Shown here piece after piece: positions 53,758 through 63,216 of a stretch of DNA of 64,000 bases. The translations under genes and the position numbers were made by a program. The first letter of the stretch is position 1. Each line of letters begins with the position of its first letter. The notes under the pieces were generated by a model that saw only the letters and a program-made list of their open reading frames with translations, was not told the DNA's origin and ran no database searches. Origin of the DNA: CAYJPA01 sp964371945 (GTDB lineage Bacteria > Chloroflexota > Chloroflexia > Thermomicrobiales > UBA6265); assembly GCA_964371945.1 (NCBI GenBank), contig CAYJPA010000008.1, positions 1 to 64,000 on the forward strand. The letters run 5' to 3'.

Positions 53758-54009
53758 TCACCAGCCGATGGCATACCCATCCCGGCGGGGGTCGGCTCCG
53801 CCGGTGAATGTACCGTTGTCTGGATCGACCATGATCCCTTGTGCCCCGCCGAAGGCCATCGAGAAGTCCGGCAGCCGATCGACGACGTGTCCGCGCGCGG
53901 TCAATTCCGCCACCACATCGACTCCGATCCGGCCCTCGGCAATCACGCGGTTCGACTCTTGCGGGCGCACCCGCGGCGCCTCGATCGCGGCGATGCCACA
54001 CTGGGCAGG
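53758..54009 (-). pseudogene. Gamma-glutamyltransferase, C-terminal remnant
   Basis: The last about 80 residues read SNRVIAEGRIGVDVVAEL, RGHVVDRLPDFSMAFGGAQG, MVDPDNGTFTGGADPRRDGY and AIGW at the TGA. The GGADPRRDG end is diagnostic of gamma-glutamyltranspeptidases. The N-terminal half, the autoprocessing Thr and most of the catalytic domain are absent upstream, where the sequence is low-complexity. Together with the truncated aminotransferase it marks a small deleted operon. Confidence 0.75.
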
Positions 54010-54472
54010 GGAGTCGGTTGGTTCGGTCAAACGACTCCAACCGGCAGCCGACATCATCCGGGAAATCGCCGCCGCCGCCGAACGCCTCCTCCGCCGTTGG
54101 GCAATCTGATCGCCGGAACCTCCGGCTGCCGTCGTTGCTGTCGAGTTCCGAACGCGTTCGCTTCGGAATAGACCAGCTAACGGCAAACATTCGGGCATCG
54201 TATGGCGATCTCAATCCCGGAAGTATGTTACGGAGAGAGGTCGGTTCGTCCAACGGCTGGCATAGATTTGATAATTGACGTTCTCAGTCCCGGAGGGGCC
54301 GGGTACCCCCTGGGTGCGAGTGAGAACGGGAATTCATTCCCGTGGCGGGTCTAGCAATTCCCTACTCCAAGCTCAAACCGAATTCGGCCCCAACTGCTTT
54401 CGTCCAACTAAGCCTCGGCTCACCTTTATCTTGATTTTTCTCTCCGGTTTCTCCGGTTTCTTCGGTGTTCGC

Positions 54473-55309
54473 TCACCCCGATTTCGCGCCCGCGAATCCC
54501 TCGGACTGAAGCCACTCCCAGAAACGGTCGATCCAGCGATCCGAGGGCAGGCCCTGCGGATTCAGGGCAAAGCCGTGACCGCCCTGCGCGTAGAGGTGCA
54601 ATTCCGCCCGCCGCCCGGCGGCCTTCCAAGCCGAGTAGAGCGAGAGGCTGTTCTGTGCGTCCACCAGCGCGTCGTCTCCGGCGTGGACCAGGAAGAGCGG
54701 CGGCGCATCGGCCGGAACGGGCCGTTCCTGCCAAACCGCGTAGATCGGCGCGGCGAAACTCGGCCGGCTCTCCGCGTCGTACTCAGTTGCCGCGCCAGCG
54801 GTGACCGCGCCGCCCGCCGAGAAGCCAAGGATGCCTAGCCGGTCGGGGTCGATTCCGAACCGGCCCGCCTGTTGCCGGACCGTGCGCACCGCTTGCACGC
54901 CATCGGCAATCGTCATCGGCCACACCCGCTCCATGTTCCGGCTGTGCGGAGCCGCATCCCGGGCGATTTCGAGGAACGTCTCGTCGTCGTCGACCGTGGG
55001 GAAAACCCGGTACTTGAGCACGAAGACCGCCACCCCGCGCGCATTCAGCCAGCGAGCGACCTCGGTGCCCTCCTTATCGATCATCAAGAAGTGGAACGCG
55101 CCTCCTGGACAGGAGATCACCCCGGTGCCGATCGCGATCTCCGGATCGGGCAAGTAAACCGTCAGTGTTGGCTTGCTGACATTACGCACCAACCGGCTGT
55201 TCTCCCAGCGCGGCCGCTCCAGCTCAGGACCGGAATCACGCCAGAGCTCCGCTTCCGGGACTTCCCCCGGCCAAACATCGAGGACATCGTGCTGTACTGG
55301 TTGGCTCAT
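54473..55309 (-). CDS. Alpha/beta hydrolase, acetyl-esterase type (BD-FAE-like)
   Basis: A 278-residue hydrolase without a signal peptide. The oxyanion turn SCPGGAFHFL, the nucleophile elbow LGFSAGGAV, the acid in HAGDDALVDAQNS and the His in GGHGFALNP form the triad. The pattern is that of xylan/acetyl esterases related to BD-FAE. It may deacetylate sugars. ATG 55309. It runs away from the HAF-repeat gene at 55621, with a 310-base gap that holds no clear gene. Confidence 0.85.
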   Translation of the reverse strand: MSQPVQHDVLDVWPGEVPEAELWRDSGPELERPRWENSRLVRNVSKPTLTVYLPDPEIAIGTGVISCPGGAFHFLMIDKEGTEVARWLNARGVAVFVLKYRVFPTVDDDETFLEIARDAAPHSRNMERVWPMTIADGVQAVRTVRQQAGRFGIDPDRLGILGFSAGGAVTAGAATEYDAESRPSFAAPIYAVWQERPVPADAPPLFLVHAGDDALVDAQNSLSLYSAWKAAGRRAELHLYAQGGHGFALNPQGLPSDRWIDRFWEWLQSEGFAGAKSG

Positions 55310-55620
55310 TCGCGGGTCTCCTCTTGTTTACGCGGTTTGGGCCGTCTTCGCGCCGCCGCATCAGCTGGGACTCTACGGCAGACCGCGGGCAGTGTCGATG
55401 TCAACCCAAGCAATCGCCCCTGGCGACCCGATCAATGGTTCGATGGGGTATCGCAACGCCATTTGTGAGCGTGTAATCTTACCGCGTTCACGACGATTAC
55501 CGGCTCAACTGGGCTCTGCAACCATCGGTGAGATTGGTGCTCTGGCTTCGTACTTCACGGCGCTTCTGGCGTGAATCGAAGCCGGCAGCCGGCGCGTCGT
55601 TCGCACGAAAGGACTGAACG

Positions 55621-56745
55621 ATGTCTCGATATGCGCGTTGCACCATCGTGCTCATGCTATTCCTCGCGCTCTGCGGGATGAGTGTCCGCGGAAGCGCTGC
55701 ACAGCCGACCGTGACCGATCTTGGCACCCTCGGTGGTCGAGGGAGTTTCGCCCTCGCGATCAATGACGCGGGACAGGTCACCGGAAGCGCCGATATGGCA
55801 GACAACATCTACCAGCATGCGGTGATCTGGCACAACGGGCAGCTGACCGATCTCGGCGTCTTACCCGGCGGAGCGTCCGCGCGCGGTAGCTTTATCAACG
55901 CTAGCGGCCAGGTTGCTGGGAATGCCTATAACGAAACAAACCTGCCGCGCGGTTTCTTTTGGGATGGATCGGCGATGGTCGATCTCGGCACCCTTGGCGG
56001 CGATGCCACCTTTGTCTTTGGACTCAACGATGCCGGGCAGGTGATCGGTGATTCGGCGACGGCCGATGGCTTCTCCCACGCGTTCGTTTGGGAGAACGGC
56101 GTCATGACCGATCTGGGAGCCTTACCGGGCCAATACAGCTCAGCCAAGGCGATCAATGAGGCGGGCCAGGTGGTAGGTGTCTCTGGTCACGACTATACGG
56201 ACAACCGCGCCATGCTATGGGATCACGGCGCAATGACCGAGCTTGGCACCCTGGGAGGAACCGTCAGCGAGGCGTCCTCGATCAACGAAAAAGGTCAGAT
56301 CGTCGGCTCCTCGGCCCTTGCCACCGGAAAAGTCCATGCGACCTTGTGGGACAACGGGCAGATCGTCGACCTCGGTACGCTCGGCGGCGCTAATAGCGTC
56401 GGGACGCTTATCAACGACGCGGGGCAGATTGTCGGATGGGGCTCCCCGAATGAAGAGCTCTACTACAACGCGTTCTTGTGGGAGAACGGGGTCATAACGG
56501 AGATCAGCTTCAAGGGCGCGACGAATATCAACCCGGTCGCTATCAACGCATCCGGGCAGATCGTGGGCACGTTCAGCCTTGACGGTTCTCCTCGCGCGTT
56601 CACGTGGTGGGCCGGTACGGTGACACTACTTCCGGATCTGGGTGGGCGTTCCACGGACGCTCGAGGCATCAACGCGTCCGGTCAAGCGGCAGGCGCAGCA
56701 CAGTTGTCCAGTCTTGAGTCGCACGCCGTTCTCTGGACGCTTTAG
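55621..56745 (+). CDS. Secreted HAF-repeat protein
   Basis: A 374-residue protein with a signal peptide (RYARCTIVLMLFLALCGMSV, cleavage near GSAAQ). Eight repeats of about 40 residues follow; each begins with a DLGTLGG-like motif and has a NDAGQVxG and AFxWENG part (for example VTDLGTLGG, INDAGQVTG, AFVWENG). These HAF repeats probably make a beta-propeller or stacked-sheet structure outside the cell. The ATG at 55621 is preceded by GAAAGGA. Function unknown. Confidence 0.88.
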   Translation: MSRYARCTIVLMLFLALCGMSVRGSAAQPTVTDLGTLGGRGSFALAINDAGQVTGSADMADNIYQHAVIWHNGQLTDLGVLPGGASARGSFINASGQVAGNAYNETNLPRGFFWDGSAMVDLGTLGGDATFVFGLNDAGQVIGDSATADGFSHAFVWENGVMTDLGALPGQYSSAKAINEAGQVVGVSGHDYTDNRAMLWDHGAMTELGTLGGTVSEASSINEKGQIVGSSALATGKVHATLWDNGQIVDLGTLGGANSVGTLINDAGQIVGWGSPNEELYYNAFLWENGVITEISFKGATNINPVAINASGQIVGTFSLDGSPRAFTWWAGTVTLLPDLGGRSTDARGINASGQAAGAAQLSSLESHAVLWTL

Positions 56746-57573
56746 CCCCAACGGGCCGAGGATTCGGCGCTCCCTTCGACAGGGGATCGGGGTCTCTTGC
56801 GTCGCGGCGTCCGCGCCCATGAGCACGCTCGGATTGCACCTGTTGCGCGAGCTACTTCACGGACGAAAACGGCATCTGCGCCTGCCCGCCGAGCACGGAG
56901 CGGGGCATCATCGGCCGCTGCTGCGCCCCGCGGGTCATGAATCACGGCATCTGCACCTAGCCCATGCCCCGTTGGTCGGGACTTTCCCTTGCGGGCACCG
57001 CGCTTTATGATCGCCACGCACGATTCTAGGCGTGGAGCGGGTTGCACTCTTAACGGCGTAAGTTGGACTGCGAGGAGGAGGTCACTTGCCATCGATTACG
57101 CTAATTGACGGTCCACGAAATCGTTAGGACGTAGATGTTGTCTGATTGCCACAGGTGGAGTTGGATTATATGTTATCCCTGAACAACGCTACGCCACCAT
57201 CGTTCCACATCGCCGGGCGATGTGCTACGTTGTCGAGTAATACGTCGATTATGCTTGCCACGGTGGGAGAGTTTCAGGGCTATCGCATCTACATCTGCTC
57301 AAAACTGGCAAGATTGGCAACCTTGGGTGATCGTTTCATGTCGAAGCGTGCATACCTTGCGAATTAGGCGCGCAAATGCCGGTTGTTTAGCGTTTAGCTC
57401 GCTATTCAGTCGATCTCGGACCGTTGATTTTGTTCGTTGCGTGTGTCAATCGGCCTGAGCAGAGCAATTCGACGACCAACATCAGTCATCAACTTTCCAT
57501 AACTGGATGCGATCGCCCTGGTGGTCCGAGCCGACCGATGGACAGCGACCCATCGCCCCACTAACTTGGTGGA
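56746..57573. other. About 830 bases without a supported gene
   Basis: Both strands were read; frames here lack protein-like features. An imperfect GC-rich dyad follows the HAF gene (AACGGGCCGAGG), too weak to name a terminator. Nothing else was seen. Confidence 0.4.
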
Positions 57574-58131
57574 TCAGGCTTCGTTTGAGACCACATAGCA
57601 GGTCAGCAATGGTGCATCGAACCCCTGGTAGATAAACAGCCCTGAATCGAGCGTGAGATCCACCCACGCCGTATCGTTGAGGCCGGTGAACTCGCTGGTT
57701 GCCGGATTGAGGTAGCGCTCGCCGCAGTGAACGAGGGGTTCCGCTTCGATCTGGTGGTATCCCTGCGAGATAGCCACGGCGTCCGCGTGAAAGGGGCCGA
57801 TTGGCCCCATGAACCCGTTGGCTTGCGAGATACCGAAGTAGGTCACGTCGCCATCAGTGACGGTAAAGTCCGCCCAGCCCTGGGGTGTACAGGTGCCCGT
57901 GCCCGCGCAGTCCAGCACGACGAGCTCAACATAGCGATCCAGTTCCATCATCACCGCAATCGGTTCCACGACCATGGCCGGCTCCGACATCCGGATGGAG
58001 GGTTCGACTCGATCATCGGTGGCGGCAGCCATCGGAGGCGACCAGACCAGACAACCCAACATGGTCACGAGCACGGCAAAGGACGAGACCATGAGGACAC
58101 GGGGATTGCGAGTTGAGGCGGTGGCGTTCAT
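57574..58131 (-). CDS. Secreted protein of unknown function
   Basis: A 185-residue protein with a signal peptide (hydrophobic LMVSSFAVLVTMLGCLVW, cleavage near MAAATDD). The mature part has four cysteines (LDCAGTGTC, LVHCGERY, LLTCYV) that may form disulphides, and a single beta-rich domain. I chose ATG 58131 because GGAAGGA lies six bases upstream; ATG 58137 overlaps that site. Not recognised. No neighbours in operon. Confidence 0.65.
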   Translation of the reverse strand: MNATASTRNPRVLMVSSFAVLVTMLGCLVWSPPMAAATDDRVEPSIRMSEPAMVVEPIAVMMELDRYVELVVLDCAGTGTCTPQGWADFTVTDGDVTYFGISQANGFMGPIGPFHADAVAISQGYHQIEAEPLVHCGERYLNPATSEFTGLNDTAWVDLTLDSGLFIYQGFDAPLLTCYVVSNEA

Positions 58132-58967
58132 CGTCATTCCTTCCAAGGTGACTCCACTGACATCCTGATGTCGATGGATCCATCATGCCGCACCATGCCC
58201 AACCGATCATCCGTGAAATCACTGAAAATCGACGCGTGCGCGCAGCGTAAGCACGCCATCCCCGGTGTGCGACGAGCCATCGCGCAACCCGCTCGCCCTC
58301 GTGCGAACCGCGAACCCCGCCGCGCAGGAGCACCCATTACGAAGGGTTGGATAGGTCGTTAACGAAGGTATTTGAGCAGGCCCTGTCCAAGACTGAGCTA
58401 GTTCCGGGGACGATAGCTGGCCAGGCAGGAGTCCGTGTTGTGCGCGGACAACATCGAGCGCAAGGCCTCGTGCGCGCTCGGTGACTGTCAGGTTAAGGCC
58501 TACACCCTCGGGCGAAGGTGTCAGCATACTGCTCAACTGACCCGACGCTGATCGCATTGCCATCGCTCATCTGACGTCCGGTCCGGGTATACCCAGACCG
58601 GACACGACGCGACGCGACGCACGCACCGATGCCGCTCCCGGCAATGCAGACCAGAACCCCTTAGCGTACGATTTATTCCGTTTTCTGAGAGGATACCTAT
58701 ATTGTGTCTGCTTCCCTGACGCTGACAGTCGCCGTGCGGACGACGATTGACAGCTTTTACCTCGCACGAAGGCGTCTCACAAACGACCCAGCCTGTTGAA
58801 TAACGCCGAAGGTGACGGCGAATCACCTCTTCCACTGTCCAATCTTGCGCCCAGTAACGTCCTTGCGGACCATCGCACCGAGTGAATCAGCCTCATTTCC
58901 ACACAAAACAGTAAACCGCAAGTCACCGCCAGTGTGACCAATCGCCGCCGCAGACCGCGCCATTTGG
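58132..58967. other. About 830 bases without a supported gene
   Basis: No convincing frame. It holds a dyad GTCCGGT-CCGGGTATACCCAG-ACCGGAC near 58577-58605, followed by a CGACG-rich run, and the word GTCTCACAAACGACCC at 58772-58787 also seen at 52913. Confidence 0.35.
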
Positions 58968-58976
58968 TGATATAAT
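58968..58976 (+). promoter_or_regulatory. Extended -10 promoter candidate before the mannonate-dehydratase-like gene
   Basis: TGATATAAT: a perfect TATAAT (58971-58976) with the TGn extension. No -35 element is recognised at the right distance, as is usual for extended -10 promoters. It would give a leader of about 85 bases before ATG 59067. Confidence 0.5.
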
Positions 58977-59066
58977 TTCCGTCCTATCTTGGCGATCGTG
59001 CTTACCGTTGGAGTCTGTCCGGTTAGCAACATGGCGCTAGCCGTGCCTGTAACGAGCTGGATCACC

Positions 59067-60143
59067 ATGAAACTCGGACTCGGTCTCTACAGACACATGT
59101 TGACGCCGGACAATTTCCGTTTTGCCCGGCAGGCCGGGGCGACGCACATTGTCGCTCACCTAACCGACTACTTTGCCGCCGGACCGCGCATACCGAATTC
59201 GGAGAGTGAAGGACTCGGTTGGGGTGTGACGCGGAATGGGGACAAACTCTGGGCGGTCGAGGAACTGACGACGCACCGCGAATCGATCGAGGCCGAGGGT
59301 CTTCAACTTGCCGCGCTCGAAAACTTCGACCCCTCGCACTGGCACGATGTTCTCCTTGACGGCCCCCTCAAAGTACAACACCTGGAGAACGTGAAGACTC
59401 TGATCAGGAACATCGGTGCAGCGGGCATCCCGGTCATGGGCTACAACTTCAGCATCGCCGGGGTCTGGGGTCACGTGGTCGGCCCGTGGGCGCGAGGCGG
59501 TGCGGAATCGGTCGGTTTCCTCGGACCGAATGGTCCCAAAGAGACACCGATCCCAAATGGTCAGGTCTGGAACATGACTTACAATCCGGATGCTGAACCC
59601 GGTGTCATTCCGCCGATCTCACAGGACCAACTCTGGAGTCGATTGAACGACTTCCTGCAAGCGGTGATACCGGTCGCCGAGAAAGCTGGCGTCCGTATGG
59701 CGTTGCATCCAGACGATCCTCCCATGCCCTCGCTTCGTGGGTATGCCCGCCTGGTGCATAAGCCGGAGCACTATCAGCGGGTGCTCGATCTCTACCCGAG
59801 CAAAGCGAACGGACTCGAATTCTGCCAGGGCACCATCGCCGAAATGGTCGGAGAGATGGACGTCTACCAGGCAGTTGACACCTACAGTAAGCAAGGCGCA
59901 ATTGGTTATGTCCACTTCCGCAATGTGAAGGGGAAAGTCCCGAGCTATTACGAAGTCTTCCTCGATGAGGGTGATGTCGATATGATCGAATGCCTGCGCA
60001 TCTACCATCGCAACGGCTACAATGGCGTCATCATCCCGGACCACACGCCACAAATGACCTGCGCGGCATCCTGGCACGCCGGGATGGCGTACGCACTGGG
60101 ATATCTCCGAGCCGCCCTCACCTTCATCGAAGCGGGTGCATAA
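59067..60143 (+). CDS. uxuA: Mannonate dehydratase-like enzyme (UxuA family)
   Basis: A 358-residue TIM-barrel enzyme, near the usual length of Bacillus-type UxuA. MKLGLGLYRHMLTPDNFRFA at the start, VMGYNFSIAGVWGH, MALHPDDPPMPSLRGYARLV, LEFCQGTIAEM and YVHFRNVKGKVPSYYEVFLD are the family blocks. The metal site is in the Cys-Gln-Gly, His-Phe-Arg and His-Pro-Asp-Asp motifs. It turns D-mannonate into 2-keto-3-deoxygluconate in glucuronate breakdown; a related sugar acid is possible. Start ATG 59067 from family alignment. The next gene is a LacI regulator. Confidence 0.85.
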   Translation: MKLGLGLYRHMLTPDNFRFARQAGATHIVAHLTDYFAAGPRIPNSESEGLGWGVTRNGDKLWAVEELTTHRESIEAEGLQLAALENFDPSHWHDVLLDGPLKVQHLENVKTLIRNIGAAGIPVMGYNFSIAGVWGHVVGPWARGGAESVGFLGPNGPKETPIPNGQVWNMTYNPDAEPGVIPPISQDQLWSRLNDFLQAVIPVAEKAGVRMALHPDDPPMPSLRGYARLVHKPEHYQRVLDLYPSKANGLEFCQGTIAEMVGEMDVYQAVDTYSKQGAIGYVHFRNVKGKVPSYYEVFLDEGDVDMIECLRIYHRNGYNGVIIPDHTPQMTCAASWHAGMAYALGYLRAALTFIEAGA

Positions 60144-60541
60144 ACAGCCGTTATTCCATTACTCAGATCCTGGGTGGAGAGTTCGGACTGGTGGCGGTCG
60201 CCATCCATCCTGATCTCATTTGCATTGCCGTCGGTAGCTGGGCGCGGTCGGCGCACGACCAGACGCCCGTTGGAATGGGGCAAAATCCGAACCGCCAAAT
60301 GAACGCAGTTCCTAGGAAAGACCAAAGCGGTCGCCTGCAACTCATGACCACGTACACCGAACAACGTTCTCTGGATGGTCATTGCGTTAGCTAGCGCATC
60401 GAGTTGACTCCTAGTGCGTGGCGCAGCTATTGACCAGAGCCATTTCGCACGCCGACCTTGAGCACTCTGACATATCCGAATCAAATGGAATCTCGATGTG
60501 CGGCGTCGTTCCATCGTACCGCCGATCCAGTCCCCGTTCTC

Positions 60542-60599
60542 TTGACGACAGTCCGGCGCGAGATAATAATCACGCAATCGATTGCGCAAACGTTTGCGC
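60542..60599 (+). promoter_or_regulatory. Promoter with two LacI-type operators before the lacI-family gene
   Basis: TTGACG (60542-60547), a 17-base spacer and AATAAT (60565-60570) form a good promoter. Directly after it come two overlapping palindromes: CGCAATCGATTGCG (60573-60586) and GCGCAAACGTTTGCGC (60584-60599). Both carry the AANCGNTT core typical of LacI-family operators. They cover the expected transcription start, so the LacI protein at 60627 should repress itself. Confidence 0.8.
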
Positions 60600-60626
60600 G
60601 CAGCCAGAAATATATAGGAGCACCGG

Positions 60627-61664
60627 GTGTCGACGATAAAGGATGTCGCCAAACGGGCCGGCGTTTCATCCACCACCGTCTCGCATACCGTCAACGGAAC
60701 CAGGTATGTCGATCCAACAACTCAGGAACGTGTCTGTTCGGCCGTGCGCGAACTTGGCTATCGGCCGAACACGCTTGCCCGTGGTTTGCGACGCCGCGAA
60801 ACCCGCACCATCGGCTTGATCATTCCCGACAACGCCAACCCATTCTTTGCCGACCTCGCTCGCGCGATCGAAGATGTTGGTTTTGCAGAGGGGTACAGTC
60901 TGATCCTCTGCAACTCGGATCGCTCCCTTGAGAAAGAGGTGACCTATGTCGACGTGCTGCTCTCTAAACAGGTCGATGGGCTGATCCTCGCCTCCACGGG
61001 TGACAACCCCGACTCGTTACGTCAGATCCTGCTCGCGGGTTTGCCGATTGTGATGATCCCAGGTGGGATGCCGGACGCACCGGTCGACATTGTCATGAGT
61101 GACGAAGAAGAGGCCGGGGCGATCGCGGCCCGCTATCTTCTCGCCCTTGGACACCAGCGAATTGGTTGCATTACGGGTCCGCGTGAAACATCCGCGAGTG
61201 CGGGTCGAATAACTGGGTTCCGAACAGCCCTCACCGAATCAGGAGTCGACCTCCCTCCAGAAGCGATCGTCCGGGGTGACTTCCGGGTCGAAGGTGGACG
61301 TGATGGGATGGTTGAAATGCTTCGCCGGGACCTTGGGTTGACCGCCGTCTTTGTCGCCAACGATGCAATGGCAATCGGTGCGCTCAGCGCTGTCCGATCC
61401 GCCGGTCTCCAGGTACCCGCCGATATATCAATCCTCGGTTTCGACGGAATCTGGCTCGGAGAGGTCGCGGTTCCTCCGCTTACCACGATCGGCCACTCTT
61501 TCCCGCGCGTCGGCGAGGCCGCGGTACGGCTTTTGCTAGACCGCATGCGGGATCCGTCGATACCTCCACGGCGTGAACTTCTCCATGCTCGCCTGGTCGA
61601 ACGAGAGAGTTGCCGTGCTCTAGCAGATGGGCTGCACCCATTTGACCGAACCACCACTGGGTAA
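60627..61664 (+). CDS. LacI-family transcriptional regulator
   Basis: A 345-residue repressor. The N-terminal HTH reads TIKDVAKRAGVSSTTVSHTV and NGTRYVDPTTQERV, followed by the hinge LGYRPNTLARGLR. The periplasmic-binding-like effector domain (about 60-330) has LIIPDNANPFFADLARAIED and FVANDAMAIGALSAVR. GTG 60627 just after ATATAGGAGCACCGG (AGGAG). It probably governs the importer that follows and perhaps the uxuA-like gene upstream, with a sugar or uronate as effector. Confidence 0.92.
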   Translation: MSTIKDVAKRAGVSSTTVSHTVNGTRYVDPTTQERVCSAVRELGYRPNTLARGLRRRETRTIGLIIPDNANPFFADLARAIEDVGFAEGYSLILCNSDRSLEKEVTYVDVLLSKQVDGLILASTGDNPDSLRQILLAGLPIVMIPGGMPDAPVDIVMSDEEEAGAIAARYLLALGHQRIGCITGPRETSASAGRITGFRTALTESGVDLPPEAIVRGDFRVEGGRDGMVEMLRRDLGLTAVFVANDAMAIGALSAVRSAGLQVPADISILGFDGIWLGEVAVPPLTTIGHSFPRVGEAAVRLLLDRMRDPSIPPRRELLHARLVERESCRALADGLHPFDRTTTG

Positions 61665-61684
61665 ACGACGAAAGGAGGGAACGA

Positions 61685-61711
61685 GTGACGACCAGCGCAA
61701 TTGGCTTGTAA
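61685..61711 (+). other. Eight-codon open frame with strong ribosome-binding site, possible leader
   Basis: AAAGGAGGGAACGA is followed by GTG ACG ACC AGC GCA ATT GGC TTG TAA. The ribosome-binding site is as strong as that of the real binding-protein gene downstream. It could be a leader peptide between the LacI gene and the binding-protein gene, or a relic start. Weak call. Confidence 0.25.
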
Positions 61712-61813
61712 GAGCACTGGCCGTCACGGAACGGTATGTTCTTCGAGGTTCATCACCGCGCGTCAACCCCGTCGCGCAATGACGAAATTGTGTTCAACGA
61801 GGGAGGAAACTAC

Positions 61814-63118
61814 GTGAGCGACATCACCAAGAGAATGCACCGACGTGATCTGCTGAAGAGCACCGGAGCGGCCGCGGGCGGGCTCATCATTGCCAGCAAC
61901 CTGATCGGCGGCGCATCGGCCGCACCAATCAGCGCTCCAGCGATCATCAAGCGCCGCAGCCAGAGCGGCGGGAAGACGCTTGCCTTTGCGATCCAGGGTT
62001 TTGCGCACGAAGCGGTGAAACCGATCCTCGCGGAGTGGGAGCAGAAAACAGGAAACACCGTCACTCTCGAGAGCGGTCCCGTCTCCGGCCAGGAAATGAT
62101 CACCAAGTACGCGCCGGCGTTCCAATCAGAAACCAGCCCGGTCGATGTCTTCAGCGACGCGGATGACTCCAGCCCGACCTTCATGCGGGCTGGATGGCTC
62201 GAACCGCTGGATAGCGCGATTCCGCGGACAACATGGGATGACTTCCCGGAGAGCTTCAAGGGCCAAATCGACACATGGCACTCACTCGAAGGGGTTAAGT
62301 ACCGCGTTCCACACGAGTTCGCAATCGGATACACCTTCCATCGCAAAGATCTCTTCGACGCCGAGAACCTCAAGTCGCCGACCACCTGGGACGAAGTTGT
62401 CTCGATCGGCCAGCAGTTCACTGCCGCGCCGATGTGGGGCACGCTCGAAGCATTGATCAAGCCTGGCTTGATGTACGTCTACATGGCATACCTCGCGGCT
62501 CAGTCGGGCGGCAACGTCTTTGAGTTCGATGAAGCCACCGCAACAGCCTTCCAGTTCGCATATGACCTGATCTACACCCACAAGGTCATGCCGGAAACCG
62601 CGCTTTCCACCGACTATACCCAGCAGAACGAGGAGTACCTCAACGGCAATGTCGCCTTCATGCGGCAGTGGCCATTCTTCTGGGACGTTTCCCGCGGCGA
62701 TCCGCGTTATAAGGAAGGCATGGCGGAAGTCGCACTCCCGCCGGCCGGACCTGCCGGTGCCAAGTCGTGGTGGGGCGGTTGGGGCTTCTCCGTTCCGAAG
62801 TTCGCGCCGAACAAAGAAGAGGCGCTCGATCTGATTGCCTTCATCACCGCGCCAGAGCAAATCTCGCGCATGGCGCTCGCTCAAAGCTTCCTCGCCACCC
62901 CGCGCGCCTCGGTCCTGGCCGCGCTCGGCGACGGCGGTCTTGCCCCGTACATGAAGCTCTACGCCGACAACAACGTGCCTTCAGCGCGACCGTTCCACGC
63001 GAAAGTCGCCGAGGCACAGTCAGTCGTCGATGACGTCGCTGCGCTCTACTTGACCAAGCAGTCGTCGCTCGAAGACGCGATTAAGACAGGAAAAGAGCGG
63101 ATTGCTCAACTCGGGTAG
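61814..63118 (+). CDS. Sugar ABC transporter solute-binding protein, Tat-exported
   Basis: A 434-residue exported binding protein. The signal has HRRDLLKSTGAAAGG, a hydrophobic part and a likely cut near ASAAPI. Family 1 features: EQKTGNTVTLESGPVSGQEM, YRVPHEFAIGYTFHRKDLFD and FMRQWPFFWDV. GTG 61814 with GGGAGG upstream; the longer frame to 61736 is rejected. It follows the LacI gene by about 150 bases, and a hairpin and a permease gene follow. Ligand unknown; the upstream mannonate-dehydratase-like gene suggests a uronate or related sugar. Confidence 0.9.
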   Translation: MSDITKRMHRRDLLKSTGAAAGGLIIASNLIGGASAAPISAPAIIKRRSQSGGKTLAFAIQGFAHEAVKPILAEWEQKTGNTVTLESGPVSGQEMITKYAPAFQSETSPVDVFSDADDSSPTFMRAGWLEPLDSAIPRTTWDDFPESFKGQIDTWHSLEGVKYRVPHEFAIGYTFHRKDLFDAENLKSPTTWDEVVSIGQQFTAAPMWGTLEALIKPGLMYVYMAYLAAQSGGNVFEFDEATATAFQFAYDLIYTHKVMPETALSTDYTQQNEEYLNGNVAFMRQWPFFWDVSRGDPRYKEGMAEVALPPAGPAGAKSWWGGWGFSVPKFAPNKEEALDLIAFITAPEQISRMALAQSFLATPRASVLAALGDGGLAPYMKLYADNNVPSARPFHAKVAEAQSVVDDVAALYLTKQSSLEDAIKTGKERIAQLG

Positions 63119-63127
63119 GTAGACCCC

Positions 63128-63153
63128 ACGGGGCGGTTCGCGAACCGCCCCGT
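63128..63153 (+). promoter_or_regulatory. Perfect palindrome between binding-protein and permease genes (operon 4)
   Basis: A 26-base perfect palindrome: ACGGGGCGGTTCG and its mirror, starting nine bases after the binding-protein stop. Folded, it makes a GC-rich stem with a small TTCGCGAA top. CCCATTC follows, with no T-tract. Same position as the hairpins in the other importer operons. Confidence 0.7.
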
Positions 63154-63216
63154 CCCATTCGCTACCCAGGGTTTGAGGGGATTGAGGGGATTGAGAATTC
63201 GCACGGAGAGACGACG

